64,000 bases of DNA from Piscinibacter sp. HJYY11. Lineage in GTDB: Bacteria > Pseudomonadota > Gammaproteobacteria > Burkholderiales > Burkholderiaceae_C. The notes beneath the pieces were generated by a model that did no database searches, was not told where the DNA came from, and was given only the letters and a program-made list of their open reading frames with translations. This document shows positions 39,067 to 47,179 of this stretch, in pieces. The stretch is taken from positions 992,001 to 1,056,000 of the forward strand of contig NZ_JAERQZ010000001.1 in assembly GCF_016735515.1 (NCBI RefSeq), written 5' to 3'. Made by a program: the position numbers and the translations under genes. The first letter of the stretch is position 1. Each line of letters opens with the position of its first letter.

Positions 39067-40094
39067 ACGGTCGACAAATCCCAGCGTGGCTGCACGTTGA
39101 ACCCGTATTCCCGGCGCGGCTGAGCCAGGCCGCGCTGCAGCCGCATCGCCGCGGCCAGGGCGATCATGGCGCCGTTGTCGGTGCACAGGGCCAGCTCGGG
39201 ATAGTGCACTTTCGCGCCTCGCTTGACGCAAGCGGAATTCAGCTGCTCACGAAGGCGGGCGTTGGCCCCCACGCCGCCCGCAACCACCAGGCGCTTCAGG
39301 CCGGTCTGCTTCAACGCCGCGAGCGACTTCTTGACCAGCACCTCGACGATCGCTTGTTGGGTCGAGGCCGCGAGGTGCGCCTTGTCCTGCTCACAGACGT
39401 TGGAGCCGAACTTCAGCGCCTGGGTGCGCACCGCCGTCTTGAGGCCCGCAAACGAAAAATCGAGATTCCCGCTGTGCAGCAGCGGACGCGGCAGCTCGAA
39501 GGCGTCGGCACTGCCAAACTCGGCCAGGCGTGCCAGCGCAGGCCCGCCCGGGTAGCCCAGGCCCAGCATCTTGGCCGACTTGTCGAAGGCCTCGCCTGCC
39601 GCGTCGTCGATGGTCTCGCCCAGCAGTTCATAGCTGCCGACGTCGTCGACCCGCATCAGCTGCGTGTGCCCGCCCGACACGAGCAGGGCCACGAACGGAA
39701 ACTCGGGCGGGTCGACCGACAGGAATGGCGACAGCAGATGTCCTTCCAGGTGATGCACTCCCACCACCGGCTTGCCGAGCGCCGCCGCCAGGGAGCACGC
39801 CACCCCGGCCCCCACGAGCAGCGCACCGGCCAGACCCGGGCCGCGGGTATAGGCGACCACATCAATGCCTTGCAACGCACACCCCGCCTCAGCCAGCACA
39901 TGGCCCGTCAACGGCAGGACCCGCCGGATGTGGTCACGCGAGGCCAGCTCGGGCACCACGCCGCCATAGGCCTGGTGCATGTCGATCTGGCTGTGCAAGG
40001 CCTGGGCGAGCAGCTTCGGAACACCCTCGGCACCAGCCTCGACCAGCGCCACACCCGTTTCATCGCACGACGACTCAACCCCCAGGACTTTCAT
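39063..40094 (-). CDS. tsaD: tRNA N6-threonylcarbamoyladenosine transferase TsaD
   Basis: The catalytic subunit of the t6A37 tRNA modification complex, 343 residues, ASKHA fold. The metal-binding pair is in [27 protein letters not shown] marks the start and SGGHTQLM and [11 protein letters not shown] the nucleotide region. I chose the ATG at 40094 (MKVLGVE). In many relatives rpsU is its neighbour; here it is not. Confidence 0.97.
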   Translation of the reverse strand: MKVLGVESSCDETGVALVEAGAEGVPKLLAQALHSQIDMHQAYGGVVPELASRDHIRRVLPLTGHVLAEAGCALQGIDVVAYTRGPGLAGALLVGAGVACSLAAALGKPVVGVHHLEGHLLSPFLSVDPPEFPFVALLVSGGHTQLMRVDDVGSYELLGETIDDAAGEAFDKSAKMLGLGYPGGPALARLAEFGSADAFELPRPLLHSGNLDFSFAGLKTAVRTQALKFGSNVCEQDKAHLAASTQQAIVEVLVKKSLAALKQTGLKRLVVAGGVGANARLREQLNSACVKRGAKVHYPELALCTDNGAMIALAAAMRLQRGLAQPRREYGFNVQPRWDLSTV

Positions 40095-40286
40095 CGCGAC
40101 GAGTGTACCGAGCACAACACTCGGCCCTGAAAAGGCTGTGGATCCCTACAGCAGCCCATCGGTGTTTTCCCGCAAACGCCACCCTCGCCCCTTCCAATGC
40201 ACCGCAATGGCGCTCTACCCTGCGCGTCCCGGCCCGAAACCTGCGTGTGCCGGGCACACAAATATGAGAGTCGTTGGGGGATCCGC

Positions 40287-40574
40287 ATGAAGGAATACCG
40301 TCTGCTGGCCTGGGCCGAGTTGCCCGCGCCCTACCACCGCATGGCCTACCGGCGCATGCTCACCGACCTGTCGCACCGCTACATGACCATCAGCCAGCTG
40401 GTGTCGGCCAGCGGCCTGAAACGGCAGGAGGTCCGCGACTTTCTCGACATGCTCGAAAGTCGCGACCTGCTGGTCGACCGAGAGCTGTTCGCCAACGAAT
40501 CCGTCTTCGACTCGCTGCGCCCTCTGGGTGGCTGGTTGCGCAAGGCCCTGAATACGTCGGCCAGGGACCACTGA
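40287..40574 (+). CDS. Small protein with a winged-helix-like fold, unknown function
   Basis: A 95-residue protein I do not recognise. The middle reads YMTISQLVSASGLKRQEVRD, then FLDMLESRDLLVDRE, which looks like a helix-turn-helix with a following helix, so DNA binding is possible. The N-terminus is rich in Tyr, Arg and Leu. The start is taken as the ATG at 40287; an in-frame extension to 40197 has no ribosome site. It is closed by a strong terminator and so is its own unit, just upstream of nasT. The gap back to tsaD (40095-40286) holds the divergent promoters, without clear boxes. Confidence 0.65.
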   Translation: MKEYRLLAWAELPAPYHRMAYRRMLTDLSHRYMTISQLVSASGLKRQEVRDFLDMLESRDLLVDRELFANESVFDSLRPLGGWLRKALNTSARDH

Positions 40575-40593
40575 AACTGCCAACTCCATCACG

Positions 40594-40617
40594 AAGCCCG
40601 CGTCCCGCGGGCTTTTT
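40594..40617 (+). terminator. Intrinsic terminator after the small winged-helix gene
   Basis: AAGCCCGCG and CGCGGGCTT form a perfect 9-bp stem with a 3-base loop, then TTTTTGCTTT. It is a textbook terminator that isolates the small gene from nasT. Confidence 0.9.
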
Positions 40618-40651
40618 GCTTTCTGGCGTGGATGTTGCTCATTCATGCACC

Positions 40652-41302
40652 ATGAAAGCGCCCCTGCGCCCTGCTATTCCGGCGACCACCCTGCGCATCG
40701 TCATCGTGGCGCCCGACCTCGCACCCGATGCGTCCGACCCTGAAGCCGGCACCGAGGCGGAACGTTCGCGCGCGCTGCGCATCGGCCTGTTGGAGCACGG
40801 CTACAACATCGTGGCCGTGCTGCCGGCCGACGTCTTCCTGCCCGACCGCCTCGCGCAAATCGCGCCCGACATGATCATCGTCGACGCCGAAAGCCAGGCG
40901 CGCGACACCCTGGAGCATGTGGTGATGGCCACGCGCGAGGAGCGCCGCCCGATCGTGCTCTTCACGAACGACGACGACACGACCCACGTGGGCGCTGCCA
41001 TTGCGGCGGGGGTGACCGCCTATGTGGTGGCCGGCCTCGCGCCCGAGCGCGTGAAGCCCGTGCTCGACGTTGCCATGGCGCGCTTCCAGCACGAAGAGGG
41101 GCTGCGCCGCGAGCTGGCCGACGCACGGACGGAGTTGTCAGACCGCAAACTGATCGACCGCGCGAAGGCACTGCTGATCCGCCACCACGGCCTAAGTGAA
41201 GAAGAGGCCTACGCAAGGCTGCGACGCACCGCAATGGAGAAACGCCTGAAGCTCTCTGATGTGGCGCAGCGCCTCATTGATGTGAGCGACCTGCTCGGCT
41301 GA
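40652..41302 (+). CDS. nasT: ANTAR-domain antitermination regulator, NasT-like
   Basis: A 216-residue RNA-binding response regulator. Residues 14-145 form a receiver-like domain with the aspartate Asp78 kept (MIIVDAES) but the usual lysine near the end replaced (TAYVVAGL), so phosphorylation control may be lost, as in NasT. Residues 155-211 are the ANTAR domain: KLIDRAKALLIRHHGLSEEE and AYARLRRTAMEKRLKLSD. ANTAR proteins bind paired hairpins with A-x-x-G-x-x hexaloops and prevent termination. Precisely that structure follows in the leader at 41395-41520, before nrtA. A nasS partner, which in other bacteria holds NasT inactive without nitrate, is not next to it. Confidence 0.9.
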   Translation: MKAPLRPAIPATTLRIVIVAPDLAPDASDPEAGTEAERSRALRIGLLEHGYNIVAVLPADVFLPDRLAQIAPDMIIVDAESQARDTLEHVVMATREERRPIVLFTNDDDTTHVGAAIAAGVTAYVVAGLAPERVKPVLDVAMARFQHEEGLRRELADARTELSDRKLIDRAKALLIRHHGLSEEEAYARLRRTAMEKRLKLSDVAQRLIDVSDLLG

Positions 41303-41321
41303 GGTGCGGCGCACGCGTTCG

Positions 41322-41338
41322 CACACCGCCTTGGTGCA
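41322..41338. promoter_or_regulatory. Possible NtrC enhancer site
   Basis: The 17 bases contain TGGTGCA as a full right half of the NtrC consensus, and a left half with CACC in register. It is 31 bp upstream of the -24 element, closer than usual enhancers. The GGTGCGGCGCAC just before it at 41304-41315 is a further partial dyad. Confidence 0.45.
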
Positions 41339-41368
41339 GTGCAACACCCGAAACACCGCAAAAAGCCC

Positions 41369-41384
41369 TGGCACGGGCCTTGCG
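41369..41384 (+). promoter_or_regulatory. Sigma-54 (RpoN) promoter of nrtABD
   Basis: TGGCACGGGCCTTGCG matches the sigma-54 consensus at every key base: GG at 41370-41371 and GC at 41382-41383 with exactly 10 bases between. The expected transcript start is about 41395, which is where the first ANTAR hairpin begins. Sigma-54 with NtrC is the usual control of nitrate assimilation. Confidence 0.9.
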
Positions 41385-41394
41385 AAATGAACGG

Positions 41395-41418
41395 CAGAAG
41401 GTCAACGGCGATCTTCTG
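41395..41418 (+). promoter_or_regulatory. ANTAR-target hairpin P1 in the nrt leader
   Basis: CAGAAGGTC pairs with GATCTTCTG (9 bp, one G-T) around the hexaloop AACGGC. Positions 1 and 4 of the loop are A and G, the bases conserved in ANTAR-protein target loops. It would be at the very 5' end of the message. Confidence 0.85.
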
Positions 41419-41431
41419 AAGACATCGGCAG

Positions 41432-41449
41432 CGCACCAAAGACGGTGCG
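41432..41449 (+). promoter_or_regulatory. ANTAR-target hairpin P2 in the nrt leader
   Basis: CGCACC pairs with GGTGCG around the hexaloop AAAGAC; loop positions 1 and 4 are again A and G. It lies 13 bases after P1, and GACA/TGTC outside the stem (41421-41424, 41451-41454) could extend it. The pair P1-P2 is the two-hairpin motif known for NasR, NasT and EutV. Confidence 0.88.
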
Positions 41450-41465
41450 GTGTCGACAGGACGAT

Positions 41466-41520
41466 GGCGTCCCCACGCGTTGGGCTAACCCCCAGCAAGT
41501 GCGGACGCCTTTTTGTTTTC
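41466..41520 (+). terminator. Regulated intrinsic terminator upstream of nrtA
   Basis: GGCGTCC (41466-41472) pairs with GGACGCC (41503-41509), continued by CAC/GTG, with an inner GTTGGG/CCCAGC-type stem around CTAACC, followed by TTTTT and TTTT. It sits 15 bases after P2 and 46 bases before the nrtA start, so NasT bound to P1-P2 could prevent termination. Confidence 0.9.
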
Positions 41521-41566
41521 TCTCTTTAGTCGCTTCGTCATTTCACTCACGCACCGAGACCACGCC

Positions 41567-42814
41567 ATGACCATCGAACGAAAGGCACTCATGAGCCGCC
41601 GCACCATCATCAAAGCCGCTGCCGCCACAAGCGCCACGGGCCTTGTCCCCGGCCTCAACACCGCCGTCTACGCCGCTGGCTCCGACAAGCCCGAGAAGGA
41701 AGAAGTCAAGATCGGCTTCATCCCGCTGACCGACTGCGCCTCGGTGGTTATGGCCTCGGTGCTCGGCTTCGACAAGAAATACGGCATCAAGATCATCCCC
41801 ACCAAGGAGGCCTCGTGGGCCGGCGTGCGCGACAAGCTCGTCAACGGCGAGCTCGACATGGCCCACGTGCTGTGGGGCCTGATCTACGGCGTGCACCTCG
41901 GCGTGTCGGGCCCGAAGAAAGACATGGCCATCCTGATGAACCTGAACCACAACGGTCAGGCCATCACGCTGTCGAAGAAGCTGTCGGAGAAGGGTGCTGT
42001 CGACGGCCCGTCGCTCGCCAAGCTGATGAAGGCCGACAAGCGCGAGTACACCTTCGCGCAGACCTTCCCGACCGGCACGCACGCCATGTGGCTGTACTAC
42101 TGGCTCGCCACCTACGGCATCAACCCGATGAAGGACGCCAAGGTCATCACCGTGCCGCCGCCGCAGATGGTGGCCAACATGCGCGTGGGCAACATGGACG
42201 GCTACTGCGTCGGCGAGCCCTGGGGTCACCGCGCCATCATGGACGGCATCGGCATCACCGGCGTCACCACGCAGGACATCTGGAAGGACCACCCGGAGAA
42301 GGCGCTCGGCACCACATCGGAGTTCGTCAAGAAGTACCCCAACACCTCGCGCGCCGTCGTGATGGCGATCCTCGAGGCCAGCAAATGGATCGACGCCAGC
42401 CTGCAGAACAAGCTGAAGATGGCCGAAACGGTCGCCGACAAGAGCTACGTCAACACCGGTGTGGACGCGATCAACCAGCGCATCCTCGGCCGCTACCAGA
42501 ACGGCCTCGGCAAGACCTGGGACGACCCGAACCACATGAAGTTCTTCAACGACGGCTCGGTCAACTTCCCCTACCTCAGCGACGGCATGTGGTTCCTCAC
42601 CCAGCACAAGCGCTGGGGCCTGATCAAGGACCACCCCGACTACCTCGCGGTGGCCAAGCAGATCAACCAGATCGACCTCTACAAGGAAGCTGCCACCGCC
42701 ATGAAGGTCAGCGTGCCCAAGGACGCGCTTCGCCCCAGCAAGATGGTCGATGGCGTGGTCTGGGACGGCAAGGACCCGAAGAAGTACGCAGACGGTTTTG
42801 CCATCAAGGCTTGA
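41567..42814 (+). CDS. nrtA: Nitrate ABC transporter substrate-binding protein
   Basis: Periplasmic binding protein of the NrtA/CmpA/NasF family, 415 residues. A twin-arginine signal is present: SRRTIIKAAAATSATG at about residues 10-25, followed by cleavage near VYAAGS. The body shows KIGFIPLTDCASVVMASVLG, LDMAHVLWGLIYGVHLG and QTFPTGTHAMWLYYWL, all typical of nitrate binders. A start at the second ATG (41591) would give a shorter n-region. It is first in the operon nrtA-nrtB-nrtD behind the regulated terminator. Confidence 0.93.
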   Translation: MTIERKALMSRRTIIKAAAATSATGLVPGLNTAVYAAGSDKPEKEEVKIGFIPLTDCASVVMASVLGFDKKYGIKIIPTKEASWAGVRDKLVNGELDMAHVLWGLIYGVHLGVSGPKKDMAILMNLNHNGQAITLSKKLSEKGAVDGPSLAKLMKADKREYTFAQTFPTGTHAMWLYYWLATYGINPMKDAKVITVPPPQMVANMRVGNMDGYCVGEPWGHRAIMDGIGITGVTTQDIWKDHPEKALGTTSEFVKKYPNTSRAVVMAILEASKWIDASLQNKLKMAETVADKSYVNTGVDAINQRILGRYQNGLGKTWDDPNHMKFFNDGSVNFPYLSDGMWFLTQHKRWGLIKDHPDYLAVAKQINQIDLYKEAATAMKVSVPKDALRPSKMVDGVVWDGKDPKKYADGFAIKA

Positions 42815-42841
42815 CGACGACATCACCCCAAGGAGTACGCC

Positions 42842-43747
42842 ATGGTCAGTGCAGTCTTTCATTCCCCCCTTGACGCCTCGAAGCAGGAGCGTGCCGCCAA
42901 GGCCGCCTCTGCCAGCGCCACCGCCAAGCCGGTGGTGGCAGAGCCGGTCGCCAAGTCACCCCGGCCTGCCTTCGACTGGTCGGGCCTCTGGCTCAAGGTG
43001 TTGCCGCCGATCATCGGCATCGCGCTGCTGGTGGGCATCTGGCATCTGCTCACGATGAAGGGCGGCAACTTCCCGACCCCGGGTGCCACCTTCGAAGAGG
43101 CGATCAAGGTCTTCAGCGACCCGTTCTACAGCAAGGGCCCGAACGACCAGGGCATCGGCTGGAACATCCTGTTCTCGCTGCAGCGCGTCGCAGTGGGCTT
43201 CGGCTTGGCGGCACTCGTTGGCATCCCGCTCGGTTTCATGATCGGCCGCTTCGCCTTCCTGTCGAACATGGTGTCGCCGCTGATCAGCCTGCTGCGCCCC
43301 GTGTCTCCGCTGGCCTGGCTGCCGATCGGGCTGCTCGTCTTCAAGGCCGCCAACCCGGCCGCCATCTGGACGATCTTCATCTGCTCCATCTGGCCGATGA
43401 TCATCAACACCGCGGTGGGCGTGCAACGTGTGCCGAGCGACTATCTCAACGTGGCGCGCGTGCTCAACCTGTCGGAGTGGAAGATCATCACGCAGATCCT
43501 CTTCCCCGCCGTGCTGCCCTACATGCTGACCGGCGTTCGCCTCTCGGTGGGCACCGCGTGGCTCGTGATCGTGGCGGCCGAGATGCTGACCGGCGGCGTG
43601 GGCATCGGGTTCTGGGTGTGGGACGAGTGGAACAACCTCAACGTCACGCACATCCTCATCGCGATCTTCGTGATCGGCATCGTGGGCCTGCTGCTCGAGT
43701 GGCTGCTCATCACGGTCGCCAAGAAGTTCACCTACGCCGAAACCTGA
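42842..43747 (+). CDS. nrtB: Nitrate ABC transporter permease
   Basis: Inner-membrane permease, 301 residues. A basic Ala-rich head of about 40 residues precedes six helices. The BPD-transport domain has SPLAWLPIGLLVFKAANPAA and the EAA-like loop of VARVLNLSEWKIITQILFP. It lies 27 bp after nrtA. Confidence 0.93.
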   Translation: MVSAVFHSPLDASKQERAAKAASASATAKPVVAEPVAKSPRPAFDWSGLWLKVLPPIIGIALLVGIWHLLTMKGGNFPTPGATFEEAIKVFSDPFYSKGPNDQGIGWNILFSLQRVAVGFGLAALVGIPLGFMIGRFAFLSNMVSPLISLLRPVSPLAWLPIGLLVFKAANPAAIWTIFICSIWPMIINTAVGVQRVPSDYLNVARVLNLSEWKIITQILFPAVLPYMLTGVRLSVGTAWLVIVAAEMLTGGVGIGFWVWDEWNNLNVTHILIAIFVIGIVGLLLEWLLITVAKKFTYAET

Positions 43748-43766
43748 TCGACTGGAGCCCCACACC

Positions 43767-44567
43767 ATGAAGAACTTCATTCAAGTGCAGCAGGCCGAGA
43801 TGGTGTTCACCACCAAGAAGGGTCGCTTCCATGCGCTGCGCGAGATCAACCTCGATGTGGCCCAAGGCGAGTTCGTCACGCTCATCGGCCACTCGGGCTG
43901 CGGCAAGTCGACGTTGCTCAACCTGATCGCCGGCCTCACGCTGCCCTCGAGCGGTGCGCTGCTGTGCGACAACCGCGAGATCGCCGCCCCTGGGCCCGAG
44001 CGCGCGGTGGTGTTCCAGAACCACTCGCTGCTGCCCTGGCTCACCTGCTACGAAAATGTCCACCTCGCGGTGGAGCGTGTCTTCGGCGGCAAGGAGACCA
44101 AGGCACAGCTGAAGCAGCGCACCATCGCCGCGCTGGAACTGGTCAACATGGGCCATGCGGTCAGCAAGCGCCCCCATGAGATTTCCGGCGGCATGAAGCA
44201 GCGTGTGGGCATCGCCCGTGCGCTGGCGATGGAGCCCAAGGTCCTGCTGATGGACGAGCCCTTCGGCGCCCTCGACGCCCTGACCCGCGCTCACCTGCAG
44301 GACGAGCTGCTGAAGATCGTGTCCCGCACCAAGAGCACCGTGGTGATGGTGACGCACGACGTGGACGAAGCCGTCCTGCTGTCAGACCGCATCGTGATGA
44401 TGACCAACGGGCCGGCCGCCACCATCGGCGAGATCCTGTCCATCGAGCTCGAGCGCCCGCGCAACCGCGTGGACCTGGCGGAAGACACCCGCTACGTCCA
44501 CTACCGCAAGGAAGTGCTCGACTTCCTGTACACCCGCCACGGCCACGTGGAAAAAGCGGCCGCCTGA
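43767..44567 (+). CDS. nrtD: Nitrate ABC transporter ATP-binding protein
   Basis: ATPase subunit, 266 residues. Walker A GHSGCGKST at 41-49, Q-loop Gln84, signature ISGGMKQRVGIARAL from 139, Walker B LLMDEPFGALD at 160-170, and His197 of the switch are all present. It has only one ATPase domain and no NrtA-like C-terminal sensor, so it is of the NrtD/NasD type. It lies 19 bp after nrtB. No nitrate or nitrite reductase gene follows. Confidence 0.93.
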   Translation: MKNFIQVQQAEMVFTTKKGRFHALREINLDVAQGEFVTLIGHSGCGKSTLLNLIAGLTLPSSGALLCDNREIAAPGPERAVVFQNHSLLPWLTCYENVHLAVERVFGGKETKAQLKQRTIAALELVNMGHAVSKRPHEISGGMKQRVGIARALAMEPKVLLMDEPFGALDALTRAHLQDELLKIVSRTKSTVVMVTHDVDEAVLLSDRIVMMTNGPAATIGEILSIELERPRNRVDLAEDTRYVHYRKEVLDFLYTRHGHVEKAAA

Positions 44568-44589
44568 GCCGCAAGTCGTTGGGGCAAGC

Positions 44590-44613
44590 GCCGCGGACGG
44601 GAAGGTCCGCGGC
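44590..44613 (+). terminator. Hairpin after nrtD
   Basis: GCCGCGGAC pairs with GTCCGCGGC (9 bp) around GGGAAG, followed by TTGCTTGC. The stem is very stable but the T tract is weak, so it may end most nrt transcripts while letting some run into the kinase gene. Confidence 0.6.
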
Positions 44614-44663
44614 TTGCTTGCAAGAACACTGTCACACGCATGACGCGTTATTGAGGAGGACCC

Positions 44664-46808
44664 ATGTCATCACCCGGCGCGCCCGGTCTTGCGATCTCCC
44701 CTGCCCTTCCATCCGCCCCACCCCTGCTGAGGCGCACCGGCCGCAAGGTGCAATTCAATCTGGGCAAGTACCGCGAGATCATCATCGCGGTGGCGTTCTT
44801 CCTGCTGTTCGACCTGGCGGTGCTGGTGTTGAACTTCTATGTCTCCTTTCAGATCGCCGAAGACGCGGTCTCCATCAACCTGGCCGGCCGGCAGCGCATG
44901 TTGTCGCAGCGCATGTCGAAGGCGCTCTACGCAAGTGAACTGGCCGTCGCGAGTGGTCCGATCCCACAGAGCCTGCTCGACGAGCTTCACAACGCCAGCC
45001 GCTTGTTCGACAACACGCTGCAGGGGTTTCGCAACGGCGCGCAGGTGACGGGCGGCGATGGCCGGCCGGTCTACCTGCCCGCGGCCTCGGGCCCGAAGAG
45101 TGCCGACATCCTGGCCCGCGCCGTCTCGATCTGGGAGCCGTGGCGCCGGCAGATGGATCTGTTGCGCGAATCGGGCAGCGCTTCGCATGCCGCCTACGTG
45201 AAGGCGGCGGCCGACTACGCCCGTGCCAACAACGTCGCGCTGCTCGGCATGATGAACGAGCTGACGACCGACCTGGAGGCCGCCGCCTCGCAGCGCGCCT
45301 CGGTGCTGCGCATGGTGCAGACGGGCGGCATCGTGCTCGCGCTGCTCAACTTTCTCTTCATCCTCTTCAAGTTCATCCGCCGTCTGCGCCAGTCGGACGC
45401 CGCGGTGGAACAGGCCAGCGGCGAGACACAGGAGATCCTCTCCGTCGTGCGCGAAGGCCTCTTCCTGCTGACGCCCGAGATGACGCTCGGCACGCAGATC
45501 TCGCACTCGGTGAGCGGGATGTTCGGCCGCGCGACGCAGCCCGGCGACAACTTCATCCTCCTGCTGTCGCCGCTGGTGTCGGCCAAGACGCTGGAAGATG
45601 CCCGCGGCTACATCCAGCTCCTCTTCACGCCGCACGTGAAGGAAGACCTGGTGCAGAGCATCAACCCGCTGACCGAGGTGGAGCTCACGCAGACCGACTC
45701 GCTCGGCCAGAAGCGCCAGCGCTTCCTGTCGATGCAATTCAGCCGCGTGGTCGAAGACAAGAGCGTTAAGCACCTGCTCGTGACCGTGCAGGACGTGACG
45801 CCGCGCATCGAGCTCGAGCGCAAGCTCGAAGGCGAGCAGAAGCGCGCGCAGCGCGAGTTCGACCTGCTGGTGCAGGCCTTCGAGGCGGACCCCGCCGCGC
45901 TCGCCGCCTTCGTCGACCGCACCGAGGCCAGCCTGCTCGAAGTCAACGACCTGTTGCGCCAGGTCGACGCCGGCTCCGACGGCAAACAGCTGCGCCGCAC
46001 CGTCGACCGCATGTACCGACACGTGCATGCGGTGAAGGGCGAGGCTTCGATGCTGTCCCTGGAGCTGCTGGCCAGCACGGCGCATGAATTCGAGTCGCAG
46101 TTGCAGCCATTGCGAGAAGCGGCCACGATGAGCGGCGAAGCCCTGCTCGCCCTGCCCTTGCCGCTGGAGGAGCTGCTGACCCGCCTGCAGGCGCTCAAGC
46201 GCTCGGTGCTGCGTGATCGGCATCGCCTTCCCGAGGTTGCGCCTCAGCCCGGCGTCGACGCACTCGGCGCCCAGCTCAGCGCCCTGGTCGAGCGCATCGC
46301 CGACGACACCGCGAAACCGGCACGCCTCAACACGAAGCTCGATGCCATCACCGAGCTGCCGACCCGCGTGCGCGACGCACTGACGCAGATCGCCGTCCAA
46401 CTGGTGCGCAACGCGGTGGTCCACGGCGTGGAAGATGCCGCCACCCGCGAGGCACGTGGCAAGCCGGTGCGTGCACGCATCGACGTCGAAGTCGCACGCG
46501 ACGAAACCGACCAGGTGCACCTGCTGGTGCGCGACGATGGCGGCGGCCTCAACCCCGAGCGCGTGCGGCAACGCCTGCTGTCGCTCGGCTGGTTCAACGA
46601 GGCGCAGCTGGCCGAGATGAGCGTGTCGCAGATCGTGGCGCAGGTGTTCAAACCTGGCTTCAGCACCGCTGAATCGGCCGGCGAACACGCGGGCCGTGGC
46701 GTCGGGCTGGACATCGTGGCGCACGAGGTGCGGCGCCTGGGGGCACGGCTGCTGGTGTCCAGCCGAGCACAGGAAGGCACGACGTTCCGCGTGCGTCTCG
46801 CCACATGA
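44664..46808 (+). CDS. Membrane CheA-like histidine kinase with PilJ/NarX-type input domain
   Basis: A 714-residue hybrid kinase I know of no named relative for. TM1 is about residues 38-61, TM2 about 218-238. Between them a helical input domain begins NLAGRQRMLSQRMSKALYA (72-90), the hallmark of PilJ-type domains and of the nitrate-sensing P-box class. A PAS-like region (250-380) follows, then an Hpt domain with the phospho-acceptor His455 (HAVKG), and a CheA-type ATPase: N-box LVRNAVVHGVED (580-591), G1 DDGGG (624-628), G2 AGRGVGLDIV (676-685). No CheW-like domain is present. GAGGAGG lies before the ATG. It is coupled to a receiver and a CheX gene and lies right behind the nitrate transporter genes. 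Nitrate as ligand is an inference. Confidence 0.85.
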   Translation: MSSPGAPGLAISPALPSAPPLLRRTGRKVQFNLGKYREIIIAVAFFLLFDLAVLVLNFYVSFQIAEDAVSINLAGRQRMLSQRMSKALYASELAVASGPIPQSLLDELHNASRLFDNTLQGFRNGAQVTGGDGRPVYLPAASGPKSADILARAVSIWEPWRRQMDLLRESGSASHAAYVKAAADYARANNVALLGMMNELTTDLEAAASQRASVLRMVQTGGIVLALLNFLFILFKFIRRLRQSDAAVEQASGETQEILSVVREGLFLLTPEMTLGTQISHSVSGMFGRATQPGDNFILLLSPLVSAKTLEDARGYIQLLFTPHVKEDLVQSINPLTEVELTQTDSLGQKRQRFLSMQFSRVVEDKSVKHLLVTVQDVTPRIELERKLEGEQKRAQREFDLLVQAFEADPAALAAFVDRTEASLLEVNDLLRQVDAGSDGKQLRRTVDRMYRHVHAVKGEASMLSLELLASTAHEFESQLQPLREAATMSGEALLALPLPLEELLTRLQALKRSVLRDRHRLPEVAPQPGVDALGAQLSALVERIADDTAKPARLNTKLDAITELPTRVRDALTQIAVQLVRNAVVHGVEDAATREARGKPVRARIDVEVARDETDQVHLLVRDDGGGLNPERVRQRLLSLGWFNEAQLAEMSVSQIVAQVFKPGFSTAESAGEHAGRGVGLDIVAHEVRRLGARLLVSSRAQEGTTFRVRLAT

Positions 46809-47179
46809 AGCTCCTGGTCGTTGACGACTCGAACATGGTGCGCTCGCGCATCGCGCGCGTCGTGCAGACCGGCGCGCTGGGCGAGGTCACCTTGCTGGGT
46901 CTCGCCCGCAATGGCGAAGAGGCCCTGCGCGCCGCCCGAACCGCCGCGCCGGACATCGTGACAATGGACCTCACGATGCCCGAGATGGACGGCCTGGAGT
47001 GCATCCCCATCCTGCTTGGCATGCACCCCCGCACGCGCATCCTCGTGATCAGCGCACTCGACGACAAGTCGACCGCGATCCGCGCGCTGCGGCTCGGCGC
47101 CCACGGCTTCCTGCCCAAGCCCTTTTCCGACGACGGACTGCAACTCGCCCTCAAGGGGCTTCTCGACCATCAGCTATGA
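46805..47179 (+). CDS. Stand-alone CheY-like response regulator
   Basis: A 124-residue receiver domain without output domain. Asp7 and Asp8, phospho-acceptor Asp55 (IVTMDLTMPEMDG), Ser83 (VISAL) and Lys105 (FLPKPF) are all present, so it should be a working phospho-receiver. Start and stop overlap the kinase and cheX genes (ATGA both times). It most likely takes phosphate from His455 of the kinase and acts by protein contact. Confidence 0.92.
   Translation: MKLLVVDDSNMVRSRIARVVQTGALGEVTLLGLARNGEEALRAARTAAPDIVTMDLTMPEMDGLECIPILLGMHPRTRILVISALDDKSTAIRALRLGAHGFLPKPFSDDGLQLALKGLLDHQL

Noticed and set aside
44590..44613. A third ANTAR hairpin after nrtD
   Set aside because: The hexaloop is GGGAAG, which lacks A at position 1 and G at position 4.
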